Positions 34,483 to 43,677 of a DNA stretch of 43,819 bases are shown one piece after another (within the stretch, counting starts at the first letter, position 1; every line of letters begins with the position of its first letter). Made by a program: the position numbers and the translations under genes. The stretch is taken from contig JAJZUT010000025.1 in the NCBI GenBank assembly GCA_021847105.1, positions 1 through 43,819 on the forward strand. The letters run 5' to 3'. The notes below the pieces were generated by a model that worked only from the letters and a program-made list of their open reading frames with translations, searched no databases and was not told the DNA's origin. This DNA is from Pseudomonadota bacterium. GTDB lineage: Bacteria; Pseudomonadota; Gammaproteobacteria; Steroidobacterales; Steroidobacteraceae.

Positions 34483-35378
34483 CCGGTGGCGGCGCGGCGC
34501 TGGCCGCGCGTGCGCGCCCGATAAAACGCGCCGAGCCCCACGCCGAGCGGTACTGTCCACAGCAGTACCAGCCAGCCGGTGAAGCCGTCGTGCCGGCTGA
34601 GCAGCAATTGCAGCGGCGCGGCGCGGTTCGGCTGCGAGAGGGCATGCACCACGAGCATCACCCACACCCAACCGGCGTGCAGCCCCATGCTGGCGGCCGT
34701 GTTGCCGGTGATTGATCGGACCTGGGCGAGAACGACTCCGACCGCTGTCAGGCACAGAAAAGCATCGGCGATCCCGAGCGGATGGTCGAACTCACGCAGC
34801 GTGCCGCCGAGCAGCGCAAGGCCGCTCCAGGGATTGACCGCCGCCGGTGGGATGTGGAAGACGCCGAGGAAGTGGGTAAAGGCGAAAACGATCGAGGTGA
34901 GCGCAATGGCGAGAGCGACGCCGGATTCGCGCTCGATGCCGGCGAACATCGCTCCGCGCAGCGCGGTTTCCTCGATCAGCCCGACCGCCAGTCCGCTCAG
35001 CAGCCGTTTGGCAATCAGCGCCGCGAGCGCGCCGGCACCGTAGCGCGAGGCCTGCTGCCAATCGAGCAGGCCCAACGCGGCCATGCTGCCGACCACCGCG
35101 CACATGGTGAGCGCGCCGAGCACGAGCGCCAGAATGAGTTCGCGCAGGTAGGCTCGTCGCGGGATGCCAAAGCCGAGACTTGCGCGATCGGCGAGCCCGA
35201 GCCGGCGCGCGATGAGCACGAAGCCGAGCAGGAATCCGAGCATGCCGATGCGCTCGCCGATGCGGTGAAAGGGAAAGCTGAAGTGCGGATGCAGCAGCAG
35301 CCAGGCCGGGTAGGTGAAAGCGGCCATGCAGGCGAGACTGAATGCGATCAGCAGGACAAACCAGGCAAAGGCGCGCAT
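34479..35378 (-). CDS. CPBP-family intramembrane glutamic endopeptidase
   Basis: Polytopic membrane protein of the CaaX protease / bacteriocin-processing family. The ATG at 35378 gives 299 residues; the upstream open frame to 35636 is not hydrophobic and not conserved. Expected catalytic motifs are present: EETALR (E136, E137, R141), FAFTHF (H169) and a later GLHAGW histidine. About eight hydrophobic segments are seen. The family also includes Abi proteins for bacteriocin immunity; the substrate here is unknown. It is convergent with mpl, and no partner gene is obvious on its strand. Confidence 0.88.
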   Translation of the reverse strand: MRAFAWFVLLIAFSLACMAAFTYPAWLLLHPHFSFPFHRIGERIGMLGFLLGFVLIARRLGLADRASLGFGIPRRAYLRELILALVLGALTMCAVVGSMAALGLLDWQQASRYGAGALAALIAKRLLSGLAVGLIEETALRGAMFAGIERESGVALAIALTSIVFAFTHFLGVFHIPPAAVNPWSGLALLGGTLREFDHPLGIADAFLCLTAVGVVLAQVRSITGNTAASMGLHAGWVWVMLVVHALSQPNRAAPLQLLLSRHDGFTGWLVLLWTVPLGVGLGAFYRARTRGQRRAATG

Positions 35379-35540
35379 CGGGTCGGCATCCTCGGTAACG
35401 GGCCGGGCACTGTACGGTTGCCGCGCCATGCGAGGCAAATCTGCCGCAAAACGCCATCTGGCGCACTGGCGAGCGGCCTGGCGCGGCCGGACACTGGCGG
35501 ACAGCCCGCCCCCGTGCGGGTATTGCCGGGGAGCCCGCGT

Positions 35541-35993
35541 ATGCCGCCATCGCAGACCATTGCAACGCTCCAGGCCCTGATTCAGGGACGCGATCCGGCG
35601 AGCGGCGTGCCTTTGCCCGCCGAGTCGGTCCTGCACCGTGCCGAGGTGCTGCGCGCATTGCTCGCCGCGGTGAGTGCGCTGGAGCAGTCGGCCCAGCGCG
35701 CCCAGCGGCGCGCCCAGCTGCCCGAAAATGTCGGACGCTCCTGGAGCGAGACCGAGCAGGCGGCGCTCGTGGCGGGCTTCGAGGCCGGCGAGTCACCTGC
35801 TGCGTTGGCTGCGAAGCACGGGCGGACCTTGCGAGCGATCGAAGCCCGTCTCGAGCGCCTCGGTCTGTTGCGTCCCGAACAGCGTACGACGCGTGGTGGC
35901 TTTGCAGGGGTCTCGGACGCGCCGAGCCGCATACGCTCGCGCCGCACGCGATCGCCGTCTGCAGCGCGTTCGGCGCGACGTGCCCGTCATTGA
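35541..35993 (+). CDS. Small protein with a SANT/HTH-like helical segment
   Basis: A 150-residue product with an N-terminal region (1-60) of mixed helix, then WSETEQAALVAGFEAGESPA (66-85) followed by an ALAAKHGRTLRAIEARLERLG segment (split here for length), which resembles a Myb/SANT-type helix-turn-helix as seen in some bacterial DNA-binding proteins. The C-terminal ~35 residues are very basic (Arg/Ser-rich). A GGGGAG site (35528-35533) precedes the ATG and a small CCCGC/GCGGG hairpin lies just before it. I assign no function beyond possible nucleic-acid binding. Confidence 0.68.
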   Translation: MPPSQTIATLQALIQGRDPASGVPLPAESVLHRAEVLRALLAAVSALEQSAQRAQRRAQLPENVGRSWSETEQAALVAGFEAGESPAALAAKHGRTLRAIEARLERLGLLRPEQRTTRGGFAGVSDAPSRIRSRRTRSPSAARSARRARH

Positions 35994-36124
35994 GCGGCTG
36001 GGAATCCTCTCCTGCCCGGCTTGACGCGGGTAGCGGGGCAAACTGTAAGCTTCGCGCCGAGCGGCGTCCGGGGTCTACCGGGCTGCAGCATCCGCCGCAG
36101 CCGCGGCAAACCGATGGGACGAAC

Positions 36125-37090
36125 ATGAAGACGCTGAGCAGCGAGGCGCAGACCGCGGTACGGCGGGCTGCAGCGAAAATCCTCGGCGCGTACACACCGC
36201 CGCAGCTGCGTCACAGCGAGGAACTGCTGGCCGGACTTGATGCTGCCGCCGCACGTGGCGCGGCGGCAGGGGAATGGGCACACCTCGCCGAGGCGATTGC
36301 CACGGCGCTGCGCACCGAGGGCGCCGATCATTTCCTGCGGCTGCGCCCCATCGCCAAGACCGTCCACCCGCGCATCCGCAGCCACAGCGCGGATTATCTG
36401 CGCTATGTACTCGCCTCGCGGCACTGCTCCGCGCAATTCCAGCGTGCGCTGACCGAGTCTCCGGTGGGCCAGCCGCTGGTCAATCCGTTCTACCCGCTCA
36501 GCAGCCCGCTGCTGATCCAGCACGGCTATCACCTCATTCGCCTGCTCGAGGCGACGGAACTGGATCTGGCGGCGCTGCGGCTGGTCGTGGATTTCGGTGG
36601 CGGCTACGGTAGCTTTTTCCGGCTGCTGCGCAATCTCGGTTATCGCGACGCCTATCGCATCTGGGACATACCGGTCATGTGCGCGCTGCAGAGGTTCTAT
36701 CTGCGCAACGTATTTCCAGAGGGCGCCAGCGGCGAGCCGCCCGCGAACCTCGATTGGCTGGTTTCGGGCGACCCTGAGGCGCCCCACGCGGTGGGTGAAC
36801 TCGCCGCAGGTGCGAGCCAGTCGCTGTTCGTGGCCACTTGGTCGCTGAGTGAGACGCCACTGGCCGTGCGCGCAACCATCACGCCGGTGCTCGAGCAGTT
36901 CAGCTTCGTCCTGTGCGCCTACCAACGTAGCTTTGCCGGCATCGACAATGCGGCGTATTTTGCCGAGCTCGCCGCGCGGCTGGGGCAGTTCCGCTGGGTG
37001 CACGCCGAGTGTCCGGTGTACCCCAACAACTTTTACCTGATCGGTGCGCGCAATGCGGGTCGCGGAGGGCGCGCCGCAGTGCGGCAATGA
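36125..37090 (+). CDS. Putative sugar O-methyltransferase
   Basis: A 321-residue SAM-dependent methyltransferase. LVVDFGGGYGSFFRLL (153-168) is motif I, preceded by the family-typical HGYHLIRLLE and FYPLSSPLL segments, and followed by DAYRIWDIPVM. It resembles the sugar O-methyltransferase family found with surface-polysaccharide genes. The ATG at 36125 is preceded by a weak GGGACG motif; the frame is open upstream to 35990 but without conserved sequence. It overlaps the next gene (ATGA), so it is translationally coupled to the GT4 gene and is probably a tailoring step in the same glycan pathway. Confidence 0.78.
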   Translation: MKTLSSEAQTAVRRAAAKILGAYTPPQLRHSEELLAGLDAAAARGAAAGEWAHLAEAIATALRTEGADHFLRLRPIAKTVHPRIRSHSADYLRYVLASRHCSAQFQRALTESPVGQPLVNPFYPLSSPLLIQHGYHLIRLLEATELDLAALRLVVDFGGGYGSFFRLLRNLGYRDAYRIWDIPVMCALQRFYLRNVFPEGASGEPPANLDWLVSGDPEAPHAVGELAAGASQSLFVATWSLSETPLAVRATITPVLEQFSFVLCAYQRSFAGIDNAAYFAELAARLGQFRWVHAECPVYPNNFYLIGARNAGRGGRAAVRQ

Positions 37091-38151
37091 GCGCCATTGC
37101 ATTTTACGACCCGGTGTGTGCCCGTCCGTATGACACCGATACGTTGCGGCGGGAGGCTCTCGGCGGCACGGAGGCGACGGTGGTGCGCATCGCCGATGCG
37201 CTCGGCGCCGAGGTGGCGCAGCATAATCGCACGCGCGCCAGTGGTCGCTACGTGCTGCCCGAGCGCGACCCCGGGGTCGGCTGCGTAGTCGTGAATCGAG
37301 ATTCGCGCGCCCTGCCGACCGTGCAGCGGTTGTATCCGAATGCCCGTATCTTTCTCTGGCTGCACGATCGCATGCGTCCCGGATCACGGCGCGCGCGCTG
37401 GCTCGCCGCAACGGCGGATCTCCTGCGCGACCTCGATGTGCGCATCATCTGCGTCTCGGACACGCACCGCGCGGAGGTGGATGCGACTCTGCGCTGGATG
37501 CGTGCAGACGACAGGATACGCACGCGTACGATCTACAATCCGATCGACGATGCGCTGCAGCCGGACGACTCGCCCATTGATGAGCGCAAACTGGTTTTTC
37601 TCTCCTCGCCGAACAAGGGTCTGAAGTTCACGCTGGATGCGCTGCGCGCCTTGCGTCGGCGCATGCCCGATCTGCAGCTCGTGGTCGGCAACCCCGGCTA
37701 CAAACAGGGCGCATGGGCGCAGATCGATGGCGTGCGCTACCTCGGGCCGCAGCCGCAGGCGCGAGTGCACGCCGAGGTCCGCACGGCGCTGTGCACGTTC
37801 TTTCCGAACTTCGTGATACCCGAGACGTTCGGCCTCGTGTTTGCCGAATCGAACGCACTCGGCACGCCGGTCCTGACGCACGACTGCGGAGCGGCCCGCG
37901 AGATCATCGGGGATTCGCGGCAGATTCTACCGGTGACGCCCGGAGTGCGCATTTACGAGCGGCTGCTCGGTCCCCTCGCACCTCGTTGGCGCGCATGGCC
38001 GGCGCGCGTAGCCGACAGCCTCGGTCTATTTGATGCATACATCGAGCGCATTGGCGCCTGGCGCGCCGGTGATCGGCCTGTCACTCGACCGGATCCACGC
38101 TTTCGGCTTGCGAGCGTCGTGGCGCGCTGGCGCGAGGAACTCGCGAGCTGA
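37087..38151 (+). CDS. Family 4 glycosyltransferase
   Basis: Starts in the ATGA overlap with the methyltransferase gene and has 354 residues, the normal size. The N-domain contains GGTEATVVRIADALG, the usual acceptor-side motif of some retaining glycosyltransferases; the C-domain has IYNPIDD and the E-x7-E donor motif in PETFGLVFAESNALGTPVL (E to E, residues about 265-275). The donor sugar cannot be told. With the adjacent methyltransferase, GT9 and GT4, it is likely part of an LPS O-chain or capsule-like pathway. Confidence 0.85.
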   Translation: MSAIAFYDPVCARPYDTDTLRREALGGTEATVVRIADALGAEVAQHNRTRASGRYVLPERDPGVGCVVVNRDSRALPTVQRLYPNARIFLWLHDRMRPGSRRARWLAATADLLRDLDVRIICVSDTHRAEVDATLRWMRADDRIRTRTIYNPIDDALQPDDSPIDERKLVFLSSPNKGLKFTLDALRALRRRMPDLQLVVGNPGYKQGAWAQIDGVRYLGPQPQARVHAEVRTALCTFFPNFVIPETFGLVFAESNALGTPVLTHDCGAAREIIGDSRQILPVTPGVRIYERLLGPLAPRWRAWPARVADSLGLFDAYIERIGAWRAGDRPVTRPDPRFRLASVVARWREELAS

Positions 38152-38246
38152 GCGGGGCACGCAGCAAGCGGCCTCAGGCGCTCTTCGCAATTCCTTACAC
38201 ACCCCGGACATCAGGCGGGCACAATATCCGATCGGGCTTGAGCCGC

Positions 38247-39356
38247 ATGGCAGCGATGAGCGCACGACCTCTTCATCCATTTGTGTTCCGTCATGGTCGC
38301 GTCGGCGACATGATCATGCAGACCGCGCTGCTCGAGATGCTGCACCGCCGTTACGGCGCGCCCTGCCACGTAGTCGGCGCCGGACCCTGGAACCCTAGCA
38401 TCTTTCGCGCTCATCCGGATGTCGAGCACTGTTGGACGCTGCCTCGTCACGCGCCGTTTCTGTTAACCCCGCAATGGCCGCAGCTGGTCCGCGCGCTGCG
38501 CCAGAGCGAGCCGGGTCCGATCTACATCTCCGAATACCAGTATCGCCAGTTGCCACGCGTGAAGCGGTTGCTGGCCACCAGCGGCATTGACCGGCGTCGT
38601 TGCGTGTTCATTGACGAGGAGCCTGGCGAGGACGGCCATTGGGTGGATGCTCTGCTGCGGCTTGGTGCGCGCACGCCGCATGCGCTGCGGGAGGTCGATT
38701 ATCCTCTGCCGGCGGATTACCGGCACTGTGCGCCGAGCCTCGCCGTGCTCGAGTCCGAACGCCGTGAGTGCGCCGTGTGGCTGCGGGCGCGCGGCTGGTT
38801 CGGCCGGCCCATCATCCTCGTGCAGCCGGGCAACCACCGCAGCATGAGTCCGCGCCGCCGCCGCCGGTGGGAAAACCGGGACGACAAGGTCTGGCCGGTC
38901 GAGCGCTGGCGTGAGCTGCTGCGGGCAATACGGCAGCGCCTGCCCGAAGCGGTAATGATGCTGCGCGGGGCGGTCGAGGAAATCCCGATGCTCGAGTCGA
39001 TGCGGGCGGCGATCGGGCTCGAGGGGCTCGAGGTGACGGGACTTGAGCTGCGGCCGCTGTTTGCGTTGACAGAGGCGGCGCACAGCATGATTTCGGTGGA
39101 CACCGGCCCGGCACATGCGGCCGCCGCGTTGGGACTGCCGGTGGTGGTGCTTTACGGCGCCGGACCGCAGGCGGTGTGGCTGCCGCGCAGTCCGTCGGGG
39201 TCTCCCGTGATTGGTCTTGGCGGACCGCCGCAGTGGAACCGCGCGGACCGTATTCCGGTACAGGCCGTGCTCGATGCCTGGTATTCGTTGCTCGCGTACC
39301 GAGAGGGCGCGCGTGCTGCGGCGCGCGCGCCGGCGCCGCTTGCTACTCAGACCTGA
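38247..39356 (+). CDS. Family 9 glycosyltransferase (heptosyltransferase-like), second copy
   Basis: A 369-residue protein with an N-terminal FRHGRVGDMIMQTALLEML nucleotide-fold segment and the C-terminal ISVDTGPAHAAAALGLPVV motif that binds the ADP-sugar. A basic loop (MSPRRRRRWENRDDK, about 194-208) precedes VWPVERWRELL. Three starts are possible: TTG at 38238, ATG at 38247 and ATG at 38256; 38247 is chosen provisionally. It is only distantly similar to the GT9 at 20452. Gap of 95 bases after the GT4 gene. Confidence 0.8.
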   Translation: MAAMSARPLHPFVFRHGRVGDMIMQTALLEMLHRRYGAPCHVVGAGPWNPSIFRAHPDVEHCWTLPRHAPFLLTPQWPQLVRALRQSEPGPIYISEYQYRQLPRVKRLLATSGIDRRRCVFIDEEPGEDGHWVDALLRLGARTPHALREVDYPLPADYRHCAPSLAVLESERRECAVWLRARGWFGRPIILVQPGNHRSMSPRRRRRWENRDDKVWPVERWRELLRAIRQRLPEAVMMLRGAVEEIPMLESMRAAIGLEGLEVTGLELRPLFALTEAAHSMISVDTGPAHAAAALGLPVVVLYGAGPQAVWLPRSPSGSPVIGLGGPPQWNRADRIPVQAVLDAWYSLLAYREGARAAARAPAPLATQT

Positions 39357-39419
39357 TCGGGGCATGGTGATTGCAAATCTCAATGCGACGCCGCCGCCGA
39401 GGCCGTGCCAGTGGTGCCG

Positions 39420-40520
39420 ATGAAGCTGTTGTTTGCCGACTCCACCACCCGCGGTTACGGCACTGAGCAGCACGCCGCGGCGCTCGCGATTGCCACGATG
39501 CAGCGCGGTCATGTGGTGCGCTGCATCGTGCGCGGCGGCAGCTCGATGGAGGCCATTTTGCGCCAGGCCGGGGTGCCGTGCGTGGCGGTGCCACCGGGAC
39601 GCGCAAGCGGTGTACGCCTGGTGCTGCAACTGCTCCGGCTGGCACAGCGCGAGCGGCCCGACTGGCTGGTGACCGGTGACGGTCGCTTTCATTGGGTGTT
39701 CATGGGCCTGCGCCGAGTGCTCGGCGCGCGGGTCGCATTCTTCCGGCACTGGCCGGTAGTGCCCAAAAGCGGCCGGACCCGCAGAATGCTCTCCCGTCGG
39801 GCCGACCGCTTCATTCTGGTCTCGCGGTTCCACCGTGACGAGTACCGGCGTCAGGGCATGAACGTTGCGCGTGCCGCGGTGCTCTACAACCCGATTGATA
39901 CCGAGCGGTTCCGCCCCTCACCGCAGTGGCGGGCGAAGACGCGCGCTGCCTTCGGTATCGACAGCTCGAGCGTGGTCGTTGGATACGCTGGGCGAATGGT
40001 GCGGGACAAGGGCATTTTTACGCTGCTTGAGGCACTCGAGTCGGTCCTGGCTGATGATCCTCAGGTGCATGCGCTCTGGGTCGGTGACGGTGCCGATGCG
40101 GCGGCGCTGCGCGAGCGTGTGAGAGTCTCGCCGTGCGCGGCGCGGCATCATTTTCTTGATTGGCAGTCCGATCTGGCGCAGCTCTACCCGGCCTGTGATC
40201 TGATCGTTGTGCCATCCATCAGTGCGGAGACCTTCGGTCGGGTGTCCGTCGAGGCGCAGTCGGCTGGTGTGCCGGTCGTGGTGAGCGATGCCGGCGGACT
40301 GCGAGAGACGCTGATTCCGGGCGTGACCGGACTGGTCAGTGCCGCTGCAGACAGCGCCGCTCTCGCGGCACTCATCAGCGGACTGATTCGCGACGGCGAG
40401 CGGCGCGCGAGCATGGGAGCTGCGGGACGCGAGTGGGTGTGCGAAAATTTTTCCTTCGGGCAGATCGCCCGCGAGTTCGAATCGCTGCTAAGCGAAGAAA
40501 CGCCGCCGTCACCCGACTGA
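39420..40520 (+). CDS. Family 4 glycosyltransferase, second copy
   Basis: A 366-residue retaining glycosyltransferase: N-domain MKLLFADSTTRGYGTEQHAAALA, then VSRFHRDEYRR, LYNPIDTERFRP, VGYAGRMVRDKGI and the donor site SAETFGRVSVEAQSAGVPVV with the E-x7-E pattern. GTG codons at 39405, 39411 and 39414 are alternative starts; a GAGG motif at 39399-39402 fits the GTG at 39411 best, so the N-terminus may be a few residues longer. It ends 16 bases before the convergent wzi-like gene. Confidence 0.87.
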   Translation: MKLLFADSTTRGYGTEQHAAALAIATMQRGHVVRCIVRGGSSMEAILRQAGVPCVAVPPGRASGVRLVLQLLRLAQRERPDWLVTGDGRFHWVFMGLRRVLGARVAFFRHWPVVPKSGRTRRMLSRRADRFILVSRFHRDEYRRQGMNVARAAVLYNPIDTERFRPSPQWRAKTRAAFGIDSSSVVVGYAGRMVRDKGIFTLLEALESVLADDPQVHALWVGDGADAAALRERVRVSPCAARHHFLDWQSDLAQLYPACDLIVVPSISAETFGRVSVEAQSAGVPVVVSDAGGLRETLIPGVTGLVSAAADSAALAALISGLIRDGERRASMGAAGREWVCENFSFGQIAREFESLLSEETPPSPD

Positions 40521-40531
40521 GCCGACGGCGG
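40503..40531. terminator. 8-bp hairpin at the convergent GT4/wzi junction
   Basis: CCGCCGTC (40503-40510) and GACGGCGG (40524-40531) form a perfect stem with a 13-base loop spanning the GT4 stop. A short AT-rich stretch follows (40537-40542). It could terminate both convergent genes. Confidence 0.45.
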
Positions 40532-40536
40532 TACGC

Positions 40537-42549
40537 TTAAAATCGGCGCGACACGTAAAGCGTATAACTGTACGTGCTGGTGAACGAGTCGGGTCCTGCT
40601 CCCCCCTGGGGTTCGCCTGGCAGATCACGTTGGCGGGTGGCATCGACTACATTGCGAAAATCTAGGCCCAGATCCCAGCCGGGCATGAACTGCCGCCACT
40701 GCACGCCGGCCCCAAGATACAAACCCAGTGCGGGCGTTGCCAGCGAATAGCGGGCTGCACCCACGAATGCGTGGACGGCGATCGGCCAGTCGAAGCGATA
40801 GCGATAGTCGAGCATGCGCAGGCCAAGCAGCAATCGGCCGCTGATCGCATCTGCATCGAGAGCCACGCCGAGGTCCTGGTGCTTCGAGACCCGGCGCAGG
40901 GCGCCGATCGTCAGGTCGGGGCTGCCGGCCCAGTGCGTATAGAAGCGTAGCGTGCTGACCGGATTGACCAGCATCCGGTAGTAGTTCACCCCGGTCTGCA
41001 CGAACAGCCAGTCGCCGTTGGGGCGCGCGCCGGCGAAGGCGGCCGCGCCCGAGGAGTCCCCGCCGAACAGCGCCTCGCCGTCGCGCAGCGTGCCCTCGAT
41101 ACGGATGAAGTGCCCGCCGAAAACGTCCCGTCCCGCCTGGATTTCCGCACCGACGGCGTAGCCACGCCAGGGACGCTCGTAGCTGAGCGAGCCGAGGTAC
41201 TCGTTCTTGTAGGGGTAGGTCGCGTAGATGGTGTTTCCCTGGTTCGACAGCGACCGCAGCCGCAGTTGCAGGTAGCCGCCGAACGACGGGGACCAGCCGA
41301 TGCGCAGCATGTTGCTCTGTCCGCCAACCTGATCGGCAACGGTCGTTGGCGTGGCGAGCACCCGCTGGTCGCCGAACCAGTTGCCGATGCTCGCGCCATA
41401 ATTGGTGATGCCGTCGAGGTAGCCGGTTTGCACCGTGGATCCGGGGTGAACATACCAGGTTGGTGAAAACGTATCGATCTCGTAAGTCAGATCGAATGCG
41501 CCGATGTGCGGGAATTGGATGCCCACGGACAGATCGGGCTTGCCGAGCAGGTAGTTCTTGCCATCGGCGGTGTCGTTGCCCGCGTACTCGGTGTACACGG
41601 CGAATGGCACGCGACCGGGGAAGATGAACTCACTGCTGATAGACGCTTCTTGTTTGCCCACCACATGTGTGCCGGCGTTGAAGCCACTCGTCTGCGCCTT
41701 ACTCGGATTGAAAAACGCCTGCATGACGTCGCTCACCGACTCCCCGCCGGCGGCTCCGCCGCCCCAGATCAGCACGCGCTGAAACGACAGCCCCCAGCCG
41801 CTCACCGGCTCGATACCGAAGCGCACGCCGCCCATCTTCGGATGGCCGCGGGTCAACGTTCCGGTCGTCAGCTGGATGCGGCTTGACTGCGACATCTGCG
41901 CCACGAAAATCTCGTACTGCAGGCCGAGCCGCGTCAGCGGCAGGGTGTTCGAGAGCGTCACCGAGGGCATCGTGGGAGCTTCGGTGCTGATCAGCATCGA
42001 GCTGTCGGTGAGCGGTGACCACCAATGATCGCGGTAGCCGATATCGAGCTGCGCCCAGTCGAACCCGAGACTGAGCATGGTGCCCGTCGGGGTGAGGCGC
42101 CCCTGGTAGGCCACGCCGCCGAGATTGAACAGGATGTGCGAGTTCGGCTGAATATATCCCGCGCCGGCCACCTCGAAGGGGCTCTGGGCCTTCATGCCAT
42201 GTTGATTCGGCAGAGTGGTGTTTGATTGACCCAGGGTTGCCCCCAAAGTCACGCTGGTGAATTCAACACCATTGGAATGCATGTAGCGCCCGAGGTAATG
42301 GCGCACGCGCTCGCACAGCGGACGGTCGACGCGGCAGGCTTTGGGCAGCGCGCGCAGCACCAGGGCGGCGGGAATCGGTCGTGACAACACCGGCTCGTCG
42401 CCGAGGATCAACACGCGCTCTATGGCATTCTCGACGGCCGGATCGAGGTTCAAGGGCAGGTAGGGGCTGACGCCGCTCGCGAGTACCGTTTGCGACAGCG
42501 TCAGGGTAGTGAGGAGCAACAGTCCCAGAGACAGGGGGCGGCGGGTCAT
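40537..42549 (-). CDS. Wzi-family capsule assembly outer-membrane protein
   Basis: A 670-residue secreted beta-barrel protein related to Wzi, the outer-membrane lectin that attaches capsule in Klebsiella/E. coli. The ATG at 42549 gives a signal peptide (positively charged start, hydrophobic core, cleavage near TVLASG); an earlier in-frame ATG at 42606 is less likely. Family segments include GYRDHWWSPLTDSSMLIST and IEPVSGWGLSFQRVLIWGGG, with many amphipathic strands and a terminal aromatic residue (VSRRF) typical of Bam substrates. It is convergent with the GT4 genes, so the locus may make and display a surface glycan. I see no Wza/Wzb/Wzc genes here. Confidence 0.86.
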   Translation of the reverse strand: MTRRPLSLGLLLLTTLTLSQTVLASGVSPYLPLNLDPAVENAIERVLILGDEPVLSRPIPAALVLRALPKACRVDRPLCERVRHYLGRYMHSNGVEFTSVTLGATLGQSNTTLPNQHGMKAQSPFEVAGAGYIQPNSHILFNLGGVAYQGRLTPTGTMLSLGFDWAQLDIGYRDHWWSPLTDSSMLISTEAPTMPSVTLSNTLPLTRLGLQYEIFVAQMSQSSRIQLTTGTLTRGHPKMGGVRFGIEPVSGWGLSFQRVLIWGGGAAGGESVSDVMQAFFNPSKAQTSGFNAGTHVVGKQEASISSEFIFPGRVPFAVYTEYAGNDTADGKNYLLGKPDLSVGIQFPHIGAFDLTYEIDTFSPTWYVHPGSTVQTGYLDGITNYGASIGNWFGDQRVLATPTTVADQVGGQSNMLRIGWSPSFGGYLQLRLRSLSNQGNTIYATYPYKNEYLGSLSYERPWRGYAVGAEIQAGRDVFGGHFIRIEGTLRDGEALFGGDSSGAAAFAGARPNGDWLFVQTGVNYYRMLVNPVSTLRFYTHWAGSPDLTIGALRRVSKHQDLGVALDADAISGRLLLGLRMLDYRYRFDWPIAVHAFVGAARYSLATPALGLYLGAGVQWRQFMPGWDLGLDFRNVVDATRQRDLPGEPQGGAGPDSFTSTYSYTLYVSRRF

Positions 42550-42625
42550 TCCATTCTCGCGTGGCTCTTTGCCGTGCAAAGTAGCCAGCCGCGCCGGAAA
42601 GATCAATGCCCGCTTGCCCGCTCGC

Positions 42626-43408
42626 TCACGCTGCGCTCATCGAGCCATATGCGGCGTCCTTGTCGAGCCACACCAGTTCGGTGCGGATCGTCCCGTCAGC
42701 GTGCAGCTCCAGCGTGCGGTATGCGCCGGGGCGCGAATCGAGCTCGAACTGCTCGGCGCGCGGGCGGAACTGTACGCAGGTCGCTGGTGTGGCGAGCAAT
42801 CGCACGCCATTGCGCAGCGCATCGAAACCCTGATGCACGTGTCCCCACAGGACCCCGCGTACATTGGGGTGTTGGTCCAGCACGTGAAAAAATGCTGCCG
42901 CGTTGGCGAGCCCGACCGCATCCAGCCAGCGGCTGTCCATCGGTACCGGATGGTGGTGCAGGCACACCAGCGCCGGGCGCTCGCCCGCCTGGGCGAGCGC
43001 CGCATCCAGGGCTGCGAGGCTGGTGTCACTCAGCGCCCCGCCGGCGCTGCCCGGCACGACGCTATCGAGCAGGATGATGCGCCAGCGGCCGAGCTCAAGG
43101 TGGCCACCCGCGACGAACGGCGGCCCGGCCAGCGTCTGACGCATCAAGAGGGGGACATCGTGGTTGCCGGGCAGGCACAGCACCGGCAGTCCCAGCGTGC
43201 CGAACAATCGGCGAAAATGCGCATATCCGTCCGGATCGTCATTCACGATGTCCCCGGTGACCAGCAGCGCATCCGGCGGCCAGAGGCCGCGCTGCGCATG
43301 CGCCAGTGCGGCACTCGCGGCTGCCAGCGTCGGCACGCCGCGCAGCGCAGCGCTCTGCGGGCCGCTCAGGTGCAGATCCGTGAACTGGACCAGACGGACG
43401 ACGTTCAT
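42626..43408 (-). CDS. cpdA: CpdA-like 3',5'-cyclic-AMP phosphodiesterase
   Basis: A 260-residue metallophosphoesterase with the class III cyclic nucleotide phosphodiesterase layout: D11-x-H13 (TDLHL), GDIVND (metal-bridging Asp), GNHD, LHHHPVP and GHVHQ with the last metal histidines. Length and motif spacing match the Icc/CpdA family that lowers cAMP in the cytoplasm. Substrate is inferred from the family. It is divergent from the transketolase gene. The stop is 76 bases from the wzi-like start, with nothing notable in between. Confidence 0.87.
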   Translation of the reverse strand: MNVVRLVQFTDLHLSGPQSAALRGVPTLAAASAALAHAQRGLWPPDALLVTGDIVNDDPDGYAHFRRLFGTLGLPVLCLPGNHDVPLLMRQTLAGPPFVAGGHLELGRWRIILLDSVVPGSAGGALSDTSLAALDAALAQAGERPALVCLHHHPVPMDSRWLDAVGLANAAAFFHVLDQHPNVRGVLWGHVHQGFDALRNGVRLLATPATCVQFRPRAEQFELDSRPGAYRTLELHADGTIRTELVWLDKDAAYGSMSAA

Positions 43409-43561
43409 CGCGGCAAGGGTAACAAAGTCGGCTTAACGCGCAGTGAACTGGGTCGCGCCGCGCCTCACCCAGAACCGCCGAAGTCGGGGGGACGTGACGC
43501 CGGTTGTGCATATTGTGAAAGACGTCGGTGCCGAGCCTGCGGCCGCGGCGGCGCGCGGTCA

Positions 43562-43590
43562 TTGAGCATTGCGCTCCACTGGGGGACAAT
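43562..43590 (+). promoter_or_regulatory. Probable transketolase promoter
   Basis: TTGAGC (43562-43567) and GACAAT (43585-43590) with a 17-base spacer, each 4 of 6 to the sigma-70 consensus. This would leave a leader of about 80 bases that contains a 7-bp inverted repeat (CGGCCGC/GCGGCCG, 43618-43640) and a 6-bp hairpin (ATGCGG/CCGCAT) just before the ribosome-binding site. The rest of 43409-43677 shows nothing else. Confidence 0.45.
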
Positions 43591-43677
43591 GCGACCCCCT
43601 TTTTTCCTCGTGTCGCTCGGCCGCGGCGCTTCAGCGGCCGGGCGTGATGCGGTTCCGAAGCCGCATGAAAGGACCTG

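Noticed and set aside
34782..35540. Plus-strand open frame across the CPBP protease gene
   Set aside because: It is the shadow of the membrane protein gene; its charged, low-complexity translation has no family features. Only the part from 35541 looks real.
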